A stretch of 13,285 nt of DNA from an uncultured Ruminococcus sp. (GTDB lineage Bacteria; Bacillota; Clostridia; Oscillospirales; Acutalibacteraceae), in NCBI GenBank assembly GCA_902766305.1, contig CACXDE010000033.1, forward strand, positions 1 through 13,285, read 5' to 3'. The notes beneath the pieces were generated by a model, which was not told the origin of the DNA, did no database searches, and saw nothing but the letters and a program-made list of their open reading frames with translations. The position numbers and the translations under genes are program-made. This document shows, piece by piece, positions 5,924 through 13,285 of the stretch (position 1 is its first letter; each line of letters begins with the position of its first letter).

Positions 5924-7009
5924 ATGTCTAACAGATTGTTTCAGGGCGTTATCCATCAGATGAAGGATGCTATTGACAGAACTATAGGCGTCATAGATGA
6001 GACTTCCGTTGTTATAGCATGCAGCGAACTCGGAAAGATCGGTGAAGTCAATGAGCATATCACGTCTGAGATGCTTACGTCAGCTGCTCCTTTTGTACTC
6101 AATGGGTATACATACAAATCCTTCGGCAGCAAACCGCGCAGCGAGTATGCTGTTTTTGTAGCAGGCAATGATTACGCTGCACAAAAGTATGCTTCCATAC
6201 TTTCTATATCTCTCGGCAGTATAAAGCAGTATTACGATGAGAAATATGACAGAGGTAACTTTATCAAAAATGTTATCCTCGACAATATTCTTCCGGGTGA
6301 TATCTACCTTAAATCAAGAGAACTTAAATTCAACTCTGATGTTACAAGGGTTTGTATGCTCATAAAGATATATTCAAAGACAGATATCTCTGCGTATGAT
6401 GTTATACAGAATCTCTTCCCGGATAAGTCTAAGGACTTTGTTATCAATATCAACGAAACTGATATTGCGCTTGTAAAGGAAATAAAACAGGATATCGACT
6501 CAAAAGACCTTGAAAAGCTTGCAAGCTCCATCGTTGACACGCTTTCCGGTGAGTTCTATACCCATTGCGTCATTGGTATAGGAACTCCTGTCACAGGTAT
6601 AAAGGATCTTGCCCGTTCATTCAAGGAGGCTCAGGTTGCTCTTGAAGTCGGTAAGGTTTTCGATACTGAACGTGCGATAGTAAGCTATGACAAGCTCGGT
6701 ATAGCGAGACTTATATACCAGCTGCCTACTACTCTTTGCGATATGTTCCTGAAAGAAGTGTTCAAGAGAGGCTCTATTGAATCCCTGGATCAGGAAACCT
6801 TGTTTACTATACAGAGATTCTTTGAGAACAACCTGAATGTATCCGAAACATCAAGAAAGCTTTTTGTACACAGAAATACGCTGGTATACAGACTTGAAAA
6901 GATAAAGAAGCTTACAGGTCTTGATCTGAGAGAGTTTGAAGATGCAATCATATTCAAGGTTGCTCTTATGGTAAAGAAATATCTTTCATCAAATCCGATA
7001 AAATATTGA
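5924..7009 (+). CDS. CdaR/PucR-family helix-turn-helix transcriptional regulator
   Basis: A 361-residue soluble regulator with a C-terminal PucR-type helix-turn-helix: an ETLFTIQRFFENNLNV approach helix, then SETSRKLFVHRNTLVYRL (about 307-324) and KIKKLTGLDLREFEDAI. The RNTLxYRL core is the hallmark of the CdaR/PucR group. The middle (about 115-270) resembles the GGDEF-like domain of these proteins (GIGTPVTGIKDLARSFKEA, then ALEVGK) but lacks a GGDEF active site. The N-terminal 110 residues form a small domain (VIDETSVVIACSELGKIGE) that may be the ligand sensor; it is shorter and less typical than a sugar-diacid domain. The ATG at 5924 has GTGAGGT eight bases upstream. Family members control sugar-acid, purine or amino-acid use, usually as activators of nearby genes, but no such enzyme is in the window, so the target is unknown. 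The next gene, 62 bases downstream, is a candidate. Confidence 0.9.
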   Translation: MSNRLFQGVIHQMKDAIDRTIGVIDETSVVIACSELGKIGEVNEHITSEMLTSAAPFVLNGYTYKSFGSKPRSEYAVFVAGNDYAAQKYASILSISLGSIKQYYDEKYDRGNFIKNVILDNILPGDIYLKSRELKFNSDVTRVCMLIKIYSKTDISAYDVIQNLFPDKSKDFVININETDIALVKEIKQDIDSKDLEKLASSIVDTLSGEFYTHCVIGIGTPVTGIKDLARSFKEAQVALEVGKVFDTERAIVSYDKLGIARLIYQLPTTLCDMFLKEVFKRGSIESLDQETLFTIQRFFENNLNVSETSRKLFVHRNTLVYRLEKIKKLTGLDLREFEDAIIFKVALMVKKYLSSNPIKY

Positions 7010-7017
7010 CAGCAATG

Positions 7018-7046
7018 AACGCTCACTCTATAAGGGTGGGCGTTTT
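7018..7046 (+). terminator. Intercistronic hairpin (weak terminator or attenuator)
   Basis: AACGCTCAC (7018-7026) pairs with GTGGGCGTT (7036-7044) over nine positions including one G-U pair, with a nine-base loop, then TT and an A-run. It lies in the 62-base gap between the regulator and the NifX-like gene. The short U-tract suggests incomplete termination, which would lower expression of the downstream gene. Confidence 0.55.
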
Positions 7047-7071
7047 AAAAAATGGAGAGAGGTAAAAATAA

Positions 7072-7389
7072 ATGAAAATAGCCGTAAGCCATGAACATAA
7101 AAGCGACAGTATAAACCCTGTTTTTGAGAATACAAAGCATTTCAAAATGTACGATATTGTAGACAACAAAGTAATATGTTCGGAAATAATCGGTACTATG
7201 GGCTGTGATAAAGAACAGCTGGTGCAGCTTTTACTTATGTTTGAGACAGACGCTCTTATTTGCGGAGAATTGTCCGGCGATTCAAAGCTGATATTGACGG
7301 ATGAAGCGATTTCAATATTCAGCGGATGTATGGGAAATTCAGATGACGCTGTTGAGATGATGCTATCCGGAAATCTGATACCAGTATAA
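7072..7389 (+). CDS. NifX/NafY-like dinitrogenase iron-molybdenum cofactor-binding family protein
   Basis: A 105-residue single-domain protein. The start (MKIAVSHE), the acidic/polar loop before VFENTKHFKMYDI, the strand DNKVICSEII and a later Cys-Gly (LICGELSGDS) fit the Nitro_FeMo-Co fold (Pfam PF02579) seen in NifX, NafY and the NifB C-terminus. Those proteins carry metal-sulfur clusters; many stand-alone homologues in anaerobes have unknown roles. Here the usual His-Phe-Gly is replaced by KHFKMY, so cluster binding is uncertain. Five Cys/His candidates are scattered (His7, His9, Cys36, Cys45, Cys64). GAGAGAGG nine bases before the ATG supports the start. It follows the CdaR/PucR-like gene and may share its transcript. 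No nitrogenase genes are present. Confidence 0.78.
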   Translation: MKIAVSHEHKSDSINPVFENTKHFKMYDIVDNKVICSEIIGTMGCDKEQLVQLLLMFETDALICGELSGDSKLILTDEAISIFSGCMGNSDDAVEMMLSGNLIPV

Positions 7390-7397
7390 AATTTTTT

Positions 7398-7429
7398 ACC
7401 CGGCATATAAAAATATGCCGGGTTTTTTC
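7398..7429 (+). terminator. Rho-independent terminator after the NifX-like gene
   Basis: The 11-pair perfect stem ACCCGGCATAT / ATATGCCGGGT (7398-7408, 7413-7423) with an AAAA loop is followed by TTTTTT. It begins eight bases after the stop codon. Confidence 0.92.
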
Positions 7430-7437
7430 ATAACAAA

Positions 7438-7477
7438 ATCGGTATGACCCGAAATGAGTCATACCGATCCTTTTTTT
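7438..7477 (+). terminator. Second hairpin terminator between convergent genes
   Basis: The 11-pair stem ATCGGTATGAC / GTCATACCGAT (7438-7448, 7458-7468) has a nine-base loop, then CC and seven T residues on the plus strand. On the minus strand the stem is followed by TTTGTTAT, so it may also end the giant gene's transcript. A smaller stem ACGGGA / TCCCGT (7482-7497) lies between it and the giant gene's stop. Confidence 0.85.
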
Positions 7478-7510
7478 GTTAACGGGATAGCTCCCGTCTA
7501 AAGATACTTA

Positions 7511-10500
7511 TCAGTCATTACTGAATATAGCACTTCCGAATCTGCCGTTGCTTCCGCTGTAGCCGCCAAGTGAGTTAAGACGGTTATTGATCTTAACATG
7601 AACCATGCTTTCCCAGTACTCTTCGTCACAGAGGTCGCATATGAAGTCCTGATTAGGATCAGCTTTTTCAACGGTGTAAGAACCTTCACGAATTGTGAAT
7701 GAATGTTGATCTCTGTATCTGTCAATATACTCGATATGAAGGTCAGTCGGGAATACGACTTCCATGGTATCAGCATTATTCTTTGTAGTGAAGTAGATAT
7801 GCTTGTCATAGTTGGTTGTAACATCAACCTTGCCTGATGAAGCAAATCTGATCTCGTTAGCCGCTATTCTTACAGTGTTATTGACTTTAAGTGTACTATT
7901 GCCTTCCCAACGGAAATAGAAGCTTCCGCTTGTAAGATAAGACCAGGTTCTGTTGGCTGCAAATGAACCGCTGTTAACAGTCATATTTACAGTCTTAGTT
8001 GTGTTATGTCCACCGGCAGTAATAGACAAGTCATTGCCTGACTTAGTTACCCAGCCTGACAATGCGTCAGCGTCAACAACCTCTGCCTTAGGATCCTTAG
8101 CCTTAACTGCTTCTTCAGTAAACTTCCAATAACTATCGGGATCTTCAAAGTAATTCTTTGCCATTTGGCTGTACAGGCTGATTCTCGGAACAAATGAACC
8201 GTTGCTTGCCTGAGCAGCATAAACAGGACAATTGTCCTTACCAATCATACTGTCTGTGAAGGTATAAGCACCAGCTCTGATCTTATACGAAGAACCGCCG
8301 GACATACTTACAGTAACGTCATTCTTGAAATAGAGAGTAATCGGACGATATGACTTGCTCTTGATATCATCTTCTGATGTAGCAGGAGTAGGATGATCGT
8401 CGACACCCTTTCTCTCCAATGTCATATCATATATACCGTCCTGACCGCCATTGCTGCCGGTAAATTCGGTATTAGATATCTGACGGTAATCCGCAGCAGT
8501 ATTCTGAACCCAGTAAGAGGTGGTTACACCAGCCTTCTTAGCTATATCCATATATACCCATGCGCCGTCAACGACTGAAATAACGTCCTTTTCGAGACAT
8601 TCTTCTGTACCATTGATTATAAACTTAACATTGTAGATTGTATCGCCTGAAACAAAGATGATCGGACAATTCTCTGTATTGAAATATTCGACTTTCTTTG
8701 TTATCGGGTTCTGGCCGCTCTGGTCTGTTGAATACTGAAGTTCAAATGTTGCACCATTACCAACAAGGTTCTGGGTATCAAAGAAAATCAGCGGGATACG
8801 TTCAGAGGTTGAAATTGTTACGTTATTGATCTTTGCTACCAGCGCAGCATTTGCTGCATTGATCGCACCTGCATCAGAACCTGAATTTGTGTATACATCA
8901 ACAGCTCTTCCAAGCTCTGCTTCAAGTTCGTCAATTGTACGGGAATCATAAATATCGGGTTTACCATTGTGGAGGAATTCCGGATAGTTATGACCGCTGA
9001 TATAAGCTCTTGCCTTAGCCATTGTAGCGTAGAGTTCCCTGTAAGCTACAACATAGCTGTGTACATAGCTGTAATCCATAGCACGACCTGCATCGTTTAC
9101 ATACTGATCATTGAAGTGACCGCTGAGGACATGACTCATCATACCTTCTGCGTAGCGGTATGAGCCGTCAGAATCATTACTGCTCTTCGGGTTACCGTTG
9201 CTGTCATATTCCTTAACGATTACTGAGCCGTAGTAGATACTGTGTGCTGCATAGAGTTCTCTTTCAACTCTGACAGCAGGATCAATGTAACTGTCCCATC
9301 CGCCTGTTCCGGCTCTGAATGTCGGGTCAAAGAGGATAAGATCGTTGCCCTGAATAGATGTTCTGCAAGTGAAACGCTTGCCTGACGCGTCCTTAGCCTC
9401 AAATACGAGGAAAGGAGTTTTACTCGGGATAGTAGTCTTGAGCATGCCGTTATAGCTTGTGAATGTATACTGGTGATCTTCACCAACACCTGATGCTGTT
9501 ACCGTAAGATCGTTTGATGACCAGCCGCTCGGAAGTCTTACATAGATATCCTGGTTGTCATTGATCTGCGTGTCATCGGGGTTAGTAGTATAGATGAACA
9601 TATTTGTGAACTTACCGTCTTTTACATCGACAGTATTGTTCATCTTGAGCCATACGTCACCATATACACTGTTGATCTGTTCGGTATACTGAGTATCAGT
9701 CTTATAGTCATTATCATACCAGTTTCTGCCAGCCGCTATAGACGGGTTATACTTAAGACCCTGTACCTGGAATGAATAGAGGTTAGACTTATCTACCGGG
9801 ATCTTATATTCATACCAGTCATATACGATTGAATGTTCTGTATCACCTACACGACCCATGGAGTTAGCGTTGCCGCCGTTACCGCCGAAGAGGTTCTTAT
9901 AAGTGATATTTGTACCATGGTTGGAAGCCTTCTTATCTGAAGAAATAGAAGATGAGTGCTGAGTATAGAGTGTACCGTAGGTGTAGTAGTAAGAAGTATT
10001 CTTAAGTCTTATCTTGCTGCCGCCTACAAATACCATTCTGAGATCCTTACCAGTCATTTCGCTCTTGTCTACAACCGGTTCGGTATACTCATAAATCGGA
10101 GGAGAATTTTCTCCGATAGCTCTGTAGTAATATTTACCATAGGAGTAGATTTCCATTGGCTTCTCAACGAGCTCATTGCCGTCATTTCTGTTGCCCCAGT
10201 ACTCTACGTACTTTCTCTGATTTTGGTCATAGTATCGTTTCAGCCACTGACCCTTTTCATTCTGGCGCGGATACTTTCTGGAGTTATCGGTACCCTTGGA
10301 GCTGCCCTTTATAATCTTACCTGGTGCTCTGTAGACATAACCGTCATATCTGTCACGACCACTGACACGGTTGCCGCCCATAGTAAATACAGAAGCTCCT
10401 GTACCATTGAGAACATCTGCAGTGATCCTCTGATAAAGACTTGCTGTACCCTGCTGAGCCATAGCAGCAATAGCGGGAGCTGTCCAGGCATCAAAAGAAG

Positions 10501-13285
10501 AGTAATGAGCAATTTCCCTATAGTCAGTCATATCGAAGTAGATGTTTCCGCCGTAGTTGTTAACGAGGTCGTCGCAGCCTATCTTCTGGATATTAGTTCC
10601 GCCGTAATCAAAACTCAGAACACAGCCCTGAGCTGTTGAAAGTACAGGCAGATAATAGAAATTAGATTCAGCAACACGAAGCGGAGATCTGCCTGGCCAT
10701 GTTCCGCAAAGTGCCTGTTCCTCATAGTCCCACGCATATACACGAAGCTTAGTCAGATCCTTATTTTTGAAATAGCCATTGTCAGTATCTATCCAGATTA
10801 CTGTATAACCTTTATTCTGAGTAGGATCGGAGTCAACACCGCCCTGACCGAAATAGTCAAAAGGTGTAGGTGTAGATGCTGAAAGCTTTGGCATTGAAAG
10901 AATGCCGCTTACAAGAGTATCAGATACAATACCGTCAAGTTCAAGAGCTGCGCTGCCTGAACCGCTGCTTGATCCATATCTCGGATAGATCATGCTGACA
11001 TCAATAGATGTAGTCGGCTCTGAAACCATTGTAACATTGGTCGGAGCAGCTGACATATTCGCAGTATTTGAATATGAGCAGTTATATTCTCCGGCAGAAG
11101 CAAAGTTGATTATCGTAGAAGCACTGCTTCTTGAATAACCGTTTGAAAGATAATCTCTCTTAACTCTGAATGTAACTTTACCGGTATATGCTGACTCAAA
11201 AACAAACATTCTGTTTACTGAATCATACATAAGACCATAATTCTGACCGTTTACAACAGCAGTTATACCAGTCAGTGAATCACCGCTGATACCGGGAACA
11301 TCATAAGGGATGTTTATCTTCAGAATAGAAGGTGTACCCTTTGAAGAAGAATCAAAGCTTATAACCTGCTGTCCTGACATTGTTTCAAAAGCATCACCAA
11401 AGATATACTCGCCTGTGTTAGTATCATATGTCTTTATTACAGCCTGCTGACCAGCATCATAAACGAATCTTATGACATGATAGTCGCCTTCCTGAACAGC
11501 GTTCACAAGCTCATTGTCCTTGTTCGGTGTGTAGATGGTTGCACTTGTACCGGAAATACCGTTTACAAAGTACTCTGCAAGCTTACCCTTGTTGCATACA
11601 AGAGTATTGATAACCTGCTCCTTACCGAGGTCGGAGGTTGCATATGACTTTACAAGAGAAGAGAACTCTATAACAAAGTTATTATCAGCAACATCAGCGC
11701 TTGTAATGATCTGATCAGTTGTGAAGGTTTCTGTCTCAGTGTCAACTATAGGATACTCACCTGTTGCAGGGTTGTATTCATTGCTGCGGATGTAGTGGTT
11801 AACTACAAGCGTAGGTCTGAAAGCATTTGCAGATGAAGCGTTGATATCGAAGTATGTCAGGTTCTGACCTTCAACTATCTGAGCGCCGTCACTGTTGAGC
11901 TGTAAACCTACAGAAGTATTGCCTATGAACTCATCAAGTGAGAATGATACTACTTCATACTCATAACCCTTGAAAGCACCGTTTGCATCATTTTCATGAT
12001 AACCGGCAATTCTTGTTCCTCTGTTCAGACCCTTTACCCAGACTCTTATGATATTGCGGCTTGCAAGATAGTCTGTTGTCAATCCTGTGGGCTTATTTAC
12101 AGTGAACTTTGAAATAGCATCTCTAAGCGCATCGGAAGCATTATTGATATCTTCCTGCTTTGCTGTAGCATTATCAAATACTGCCTGTGCAGTCTGAACT
12201 GTTGTTTTAAGATTGTTGTATGTTTCGTCTGTGCAGTTTACTCTCTCCTTTGTCGGATCAAGCAGACCATTAGCCTGCGCGAGAAGCTGAGTAAGCTCTG
12301 CGGTATCAAGCTGTACAGCCATATGTGACTTTACAGCCTCAATAGCTTCAATAAGGAGACCATCGATCTCGTTGACTTCATTCTGACTTGAAGAATTTTT
12401 GATGATATCTTCTGCGTCAGGAATAAGGTCTGACAGCTCTGAACGGTATACTTCCTCATATCTCGTATTATTTTCGAGAGATTTAGCTATCTTTACATTT
12501 GCCTGAAGTGAGCTCTTATCAAGCAGTACAAGACTGTTTACAGAAGCACGAAGCTCAGAAATAAGATCATAAACCATTGATGTTGTGTATGCTTCTGCAC
12601 CGGTCTTATCAAGAATGTCGCCTGATTCTCTCAGAGCCTTACACTTCTTGTAAATACCTGTGTCAGAAATAAATTCTGCATAAGTAACACCGTCATAGAT
12701 CTTGCTCTTTGTCTGATCCTCTTCTGCCTTTATAGCTCTGTCTACGAGCTGCTCAAATTCTGCATAAACCTCAGGACCGCAAGCTTTGGTTCTGAGTGCC
12801 TTTATTGCATCATTGATCTTGTCGGCAGCTTCTTTATAGTCTTTGTTTGCCTGTGTAGCACCTTTAGTTCTGATGTAGTCTGTAACGTTATAAAGTGCGA
12901 TACCTGCATCAATTGCTTCTTCAAGCTTTGCATAGGTAGCGTCTTCATAATCGGCAGCTACGTAGGTCTGACCCTTTTCAACTGCTTCAAGAAGCTGTCT
13001 TCTTTCAGCGGATGAAACGTCGCTTTCTTTGTAGTCGATATACGGAGCAATTCCTCTTCCGTAATCGCTCGCCTTAACACGGATAGTAGTGTAAGAATTA
13101 TCATCAACGCCAATTAACTCATTTGCTCTGCTCTCGGTCAGACGTGAAAGGATCGCAGGTCTGTCGAGATCAACAACAACGAACGCCTCATTATCTGAGT
13201 TCGGGGTAACATTAACTGCACCCGTATGAGGATTATTGTCTTTATCACGGTATGTGACTGTCAAAGAGAAACTGTCACCGGATGA
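7511..13285 (-). CDS. Giant modular secreted-type protein with FIVAR-like repeats and a CBM26-like module (5' end outside the window)
   Basis: 1,924 residues are visible and the frame is still open at the right edge, so the start, any signal peptide and more domains are missing. Leu at 13264 (TTG) is internal, not a start. Order in the visible part: a beta segment; about four FIVAR-like helical repeats (residues ~105-395); a long beta-rich region with Thr/Ser/Asn-rich strands; and a CBM26-like starch-binding module with YAWDYEEQALCGTWPG (~826-922). Then come a Tyr/Lys-rich stretch (~975-1135), more beta domains, another helical segment (~1330-1490) and a Gly/Ser/Asn-rich beta C-terminus ending in CDLCDEEYWESM and GRFGSAIFSND. 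I see no catalytic motif, LPXTG, SLH domain, dockerin or membrane helix, so any retention at the cell would depend on the unseen N-terminus. The composition fits an extracellular adhesin or substrate-binding scaffold. It converges on the NifX-like gene and is otherwise alone here. Confidence 0.88.
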   Translation of the reverse strand, partial: SSGDSFSLTVTYRDKDNNPHTGAVNVTPNSDNEAFVVVDLDRPAILSRLTESRANELIGVDDNSYTTIRVKASDYGRGIAPYIDYKESDVSSAERRQLLEAVEKGQTYVAADYEDATYAKLEEAIDAGIALYNVTDYIRTKGATQANKDYKEAADKINDAIKALRTKACGPEVYAEFEQLVDRAIKAEEDQTKSKIYDGVTYAEFISDTGIYKKCKALRESGDILDKTGAEAYTTSMVYDLISELRASVNSLVLLDKSSLQANVKIAKSLENNTRYEEVYRSELSDLIPDAEDIIKNSSSQNEVNEIDGLLIEAIEAVKSHMAVQLDTAELTQLLAQANGLLDPTKERVNCTDETYNNLKTTVQTAQAVFDNATAKQEDINNASDALRDAISKFTVNKPTGLTTDYLASRNIIRVWVKGLNRGTRIAGYHENDANGAFKGYEYEVVSFSLDEFIGNTSVGLQLNSDGAQIVEGQNLTYFDINASSANAFRPTLVVNHYIRSNEYNPATGEYPIVDTETETFTTDQIITSADVADNNFVIEFSSLVKSYATSDLGKEQVINTLVCNKGKLAEYFVNGISGTSATIYTPNKDNELVNAVQEGDYHVIRFVYDAGQQAVIKTYDTNTGEYIFGDAFETMSGQQVISFDSSSKGTPSILKINIPYDVPGISGDSLTGITAVVNGQNYGLMYDSVNRMFVFESAYTGKVTFRVKRDYLSNGYSRSSASTIINFASAGEYNCSYSNTANMSAAPTNVTMVSEPTTSIDVSMIYPRYGSSSGSGSAALELDGIVSDTLVSGILSMPKLSASTPTPFDYFGQGGVDSDPTQNKGYTVIWIDTDNGYFKNKDLTKLRVYAWDYEEQALCGTWPGRSPLRVAESNFYYLPVLSTAQGCVLSFDYGGTNIQKIGCDDLVNNYGGNIYFDMTDYREIAHYSSFDAWTAPAIAAMAQQGTASLYQRITADVLNGTGASVFTMGGNRVSGRDRYDGYVYRAPGKIIKGSSKGTDNSRKYPRQNEKGQWLKRYYDQNQRKYVEYWGNRNDGNELVEKPMEIYSYGKYYYRAIGENSPPIYEYTEPVVDKSEMTGKDLRMVFVGGSKIRLKNTSYYYTYGTLYTQHSSSISSDKKASNHGTNITYKNLFGGNGGNANSMGRVGDTEHSIVYDWYEYKIPVDKSNLYSFQVQGLKYNPSIAAGRNWYDNDYKTDTQYTEQINSVYGDVWLKMNNTVDVKDGKFTNMFIYTTNPDDTQINDNQDIYVRLPSGWSSNDLTVTASGVGEDHQYTFTSYNGMLKTTIPSKTPFLVFEAKDASGKRFTCRTSIQGNDLILFDPTFRAGTGGWDSYIDPAVRVERELYAAHSIYYGSVIVKEYDSNGNPKSSNDSDGSYRYAEGMMSHVLSGHFNDQYVNDAGRAMDYSYVHSYVVAYRELYATMAKARAYISGHNYPEFLHNGKPDIYDSRTIDELEAELGRAVDVYTNSGSDAGAINAANAALVAKINNVTISTSERIPLIFFDTQNLVGNGATFELQYSTDQSGQNPITKKVEYFNTENCPIIFVSGDTIYNVKFIINGTEECLEKDVISVVDGAWVYMDIAKKAGVTTSYWVQNTAADYRQISNTEFTGSNGGQDGIYDMTLERKGVDDHPTPATSEDDIKSKSYRPITLYFKNDVTVSMSGGSSYKIRAGAYTFTDSMIGKDNCPVYAAQASNGSFVPRISLYSQMAKNYFEDPDSYWKFTEEAVKAKDPKAEVVDADALSGWVTKSGNDLSITAGGHNTTKTVNMTVNSGSFAANRTWSYLTSGSFYFRWEGNSTLKVNNTVRIAANEIRFASSGKVDVTTNYDKHIYFTTKNNADTMEVVFPTDLHIEYIDRYRDQHSFTIREGSYTVEKADPNQDFICDLCDEEYWESMVHVKINNRLNSLGGYSGSNGRFGSAIFSND
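8818..9300 (-). other. Second helical segment of the giant protein
   Basis: The helices AVRVERELYAAHSIYYGS, YVVAYRELYATMAKARAY and TIDELEAELGRAVDVY, then AINAANAALVAKINN, end in a FIVAR-like repeat far from the N-terminal cluster. It separates two beta-rich regions, consistent with a spacer between folded modules. Confidence 0.5.
9885..10362 (-). other. Tyr/Lys-rich segment of the giant protein
   Basis: This stretch is unusually rich in Tyr, Lys, Arg and Asn, with clusters such as LKRYYDQNQRKYVEYW, YSYGKYYYRA and NTSYYYTYGTLYTQ, and few hydrophobic core residues at its edges. It sits just after the CBM26-like module. It could be a flexible aromatic linker or a divergent carbohydrate- or wall-binding region; I recognise no domain in it. 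Confidence 0.5.
10520..10810 (-). other. CBM26-like starch-binding module within the giant protein
   Basis: The segment begins GYTVIWIDTDNGYF and contains LRVYAWDYEEQALCGTWPGR, then NFYYLPV, VLSFDYGGTNIQKIGCDDL and NIYFDMTDY. The order (aromatic strand, YxWD, a WPG turn, a YY strand, a Phe-Asp-x-Gly strand, an Asp-Leu turn and a closing YFD strand) is that of family 26 starch-binding modules, in which Tyr and Trp residues stack on alpha-1,4-glucan. It has two Cys residues beyond the usual pattern. Binding is inferred from family resemblance only. Confidence 0.58.
12100..12975 (-). repeat. Four FIVAR-like helical repeats in the giant protein
   Basis: Four successive helical units of about 60-90 residues: roughly 12975-12785, 12784-12510, 12508-12318 and 12310-12100. 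The last is the clearest match (DETYNNLKTTVQTAQAVFDN, then QEDINNASDALRDAISKF). It follows the FIVAR pattern of Tyr/aromatic, Leu, Ala-x-x-Val, a short Thr/Asn turn and Ala-x-x-x-Leu-x-x-Ala-Ile. FIVAR domains are common in Gram-positive surface proteins, where they act as spacers or sugar-binding elements. The copies have diverged strongly in sequence and are not DNA-level repeats. Confidence 0.72.

Noticed and set aside
7072..7389. Evidence for nitrogen fixation
   Set aside because: A lone NifX-like domain is common in non-fixing anaerobes, and no nifHDK, nifE, nifN or nifB is present.
9956..10639. 227-codon plus-strand open frame
   Set aside because: It lies fully antisense to the giant gene, has no ribosome site and no recognisable domain; it reflects the codon use of the minus-strand gene.
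13262..13264. TTG codon as the start of the giant protein
   Set aside because: The frame continues without a stop to the window edge and there is no ribosome site; the codon is an internal Leu.
1..13285. CRISPR array, tRNA, rRNA, transposase or prophage genes
   Set aside because: No regularly spaced repeats, cloverleaf, rRNA sequence, transposase or phage proteins were seen on either strand.

Overview
The window looks like chromosomal DNA of a low-GC Gram-positive anaerobe of the class Clostridia, most likely a Ruminococcus-type gut bacterium. The signs are strong AGGAGG-type ribosome sites, GTG and TTG starts, a tightly packed ftsE-ftsX-hydrolase operon, a CdaR/PucR-type regulator, and a giant secreted-type protein with FIVAR-like helical repeats and a starch-binding-like module. 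The genus is inference; no rRNA or other marker gene is present.

Layout. Positions 94-1365 (minus) hold rarA, the AAA+ replication-recombination factor; a 7-bp tandem repeat runs through its stop codon. Positions 1425-1591 are a short palindromic interspersed element. Next come two small minus-strand genes, each with a near-perfect ribosome site: a 43-residue peptide with a signal sequence (1964-2095), too short for ordinary gene callers, and a 95-residue protein of unknown family (1620-1907). After an AT-rich spacer, a textbook promoter (2454-2482) drives ftsE, ftsX and a coiled-coil/LytM (M23) peptidoglycan hydrolase with overlapping reading frames, ending at a strong terminator (5653-5684). 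This is the FtsEX-activated cell-wall hydrolase module: the ABC transporter-like FtsEX complex transmits ATP hydrolysis across the membrane to switch on an extracellular hydrolase through its coiled coil.

A second promoter (5802-5830) with an 87-base leader drives a 361-residue CdaR/PucR-like regulator, followed after a hairpin by a 105-residue NifX/NifB-like protein of the iron-molybdenum cofactor-binding family. No other nitrogen-fixation gene is in view. Two hairpin terminators (7398-7477) separate this unit from the convergent gene.

The rest (7511 to the right edge, minus strand) is the C-terminal 1,924 residues of one giant open frame whose start lies beyond the window. It has about four FIVAR-like helical repeats, long beta-rich regions, a CBM26-like WPG module, a Tyr-rich stretch, another helical segment and a C-terminal CxxC tail, with no visible catalytic domain and no sortase, SLH or dockerin anchor. 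The least explained items are this protein and the small secreted-peptide gene pair.
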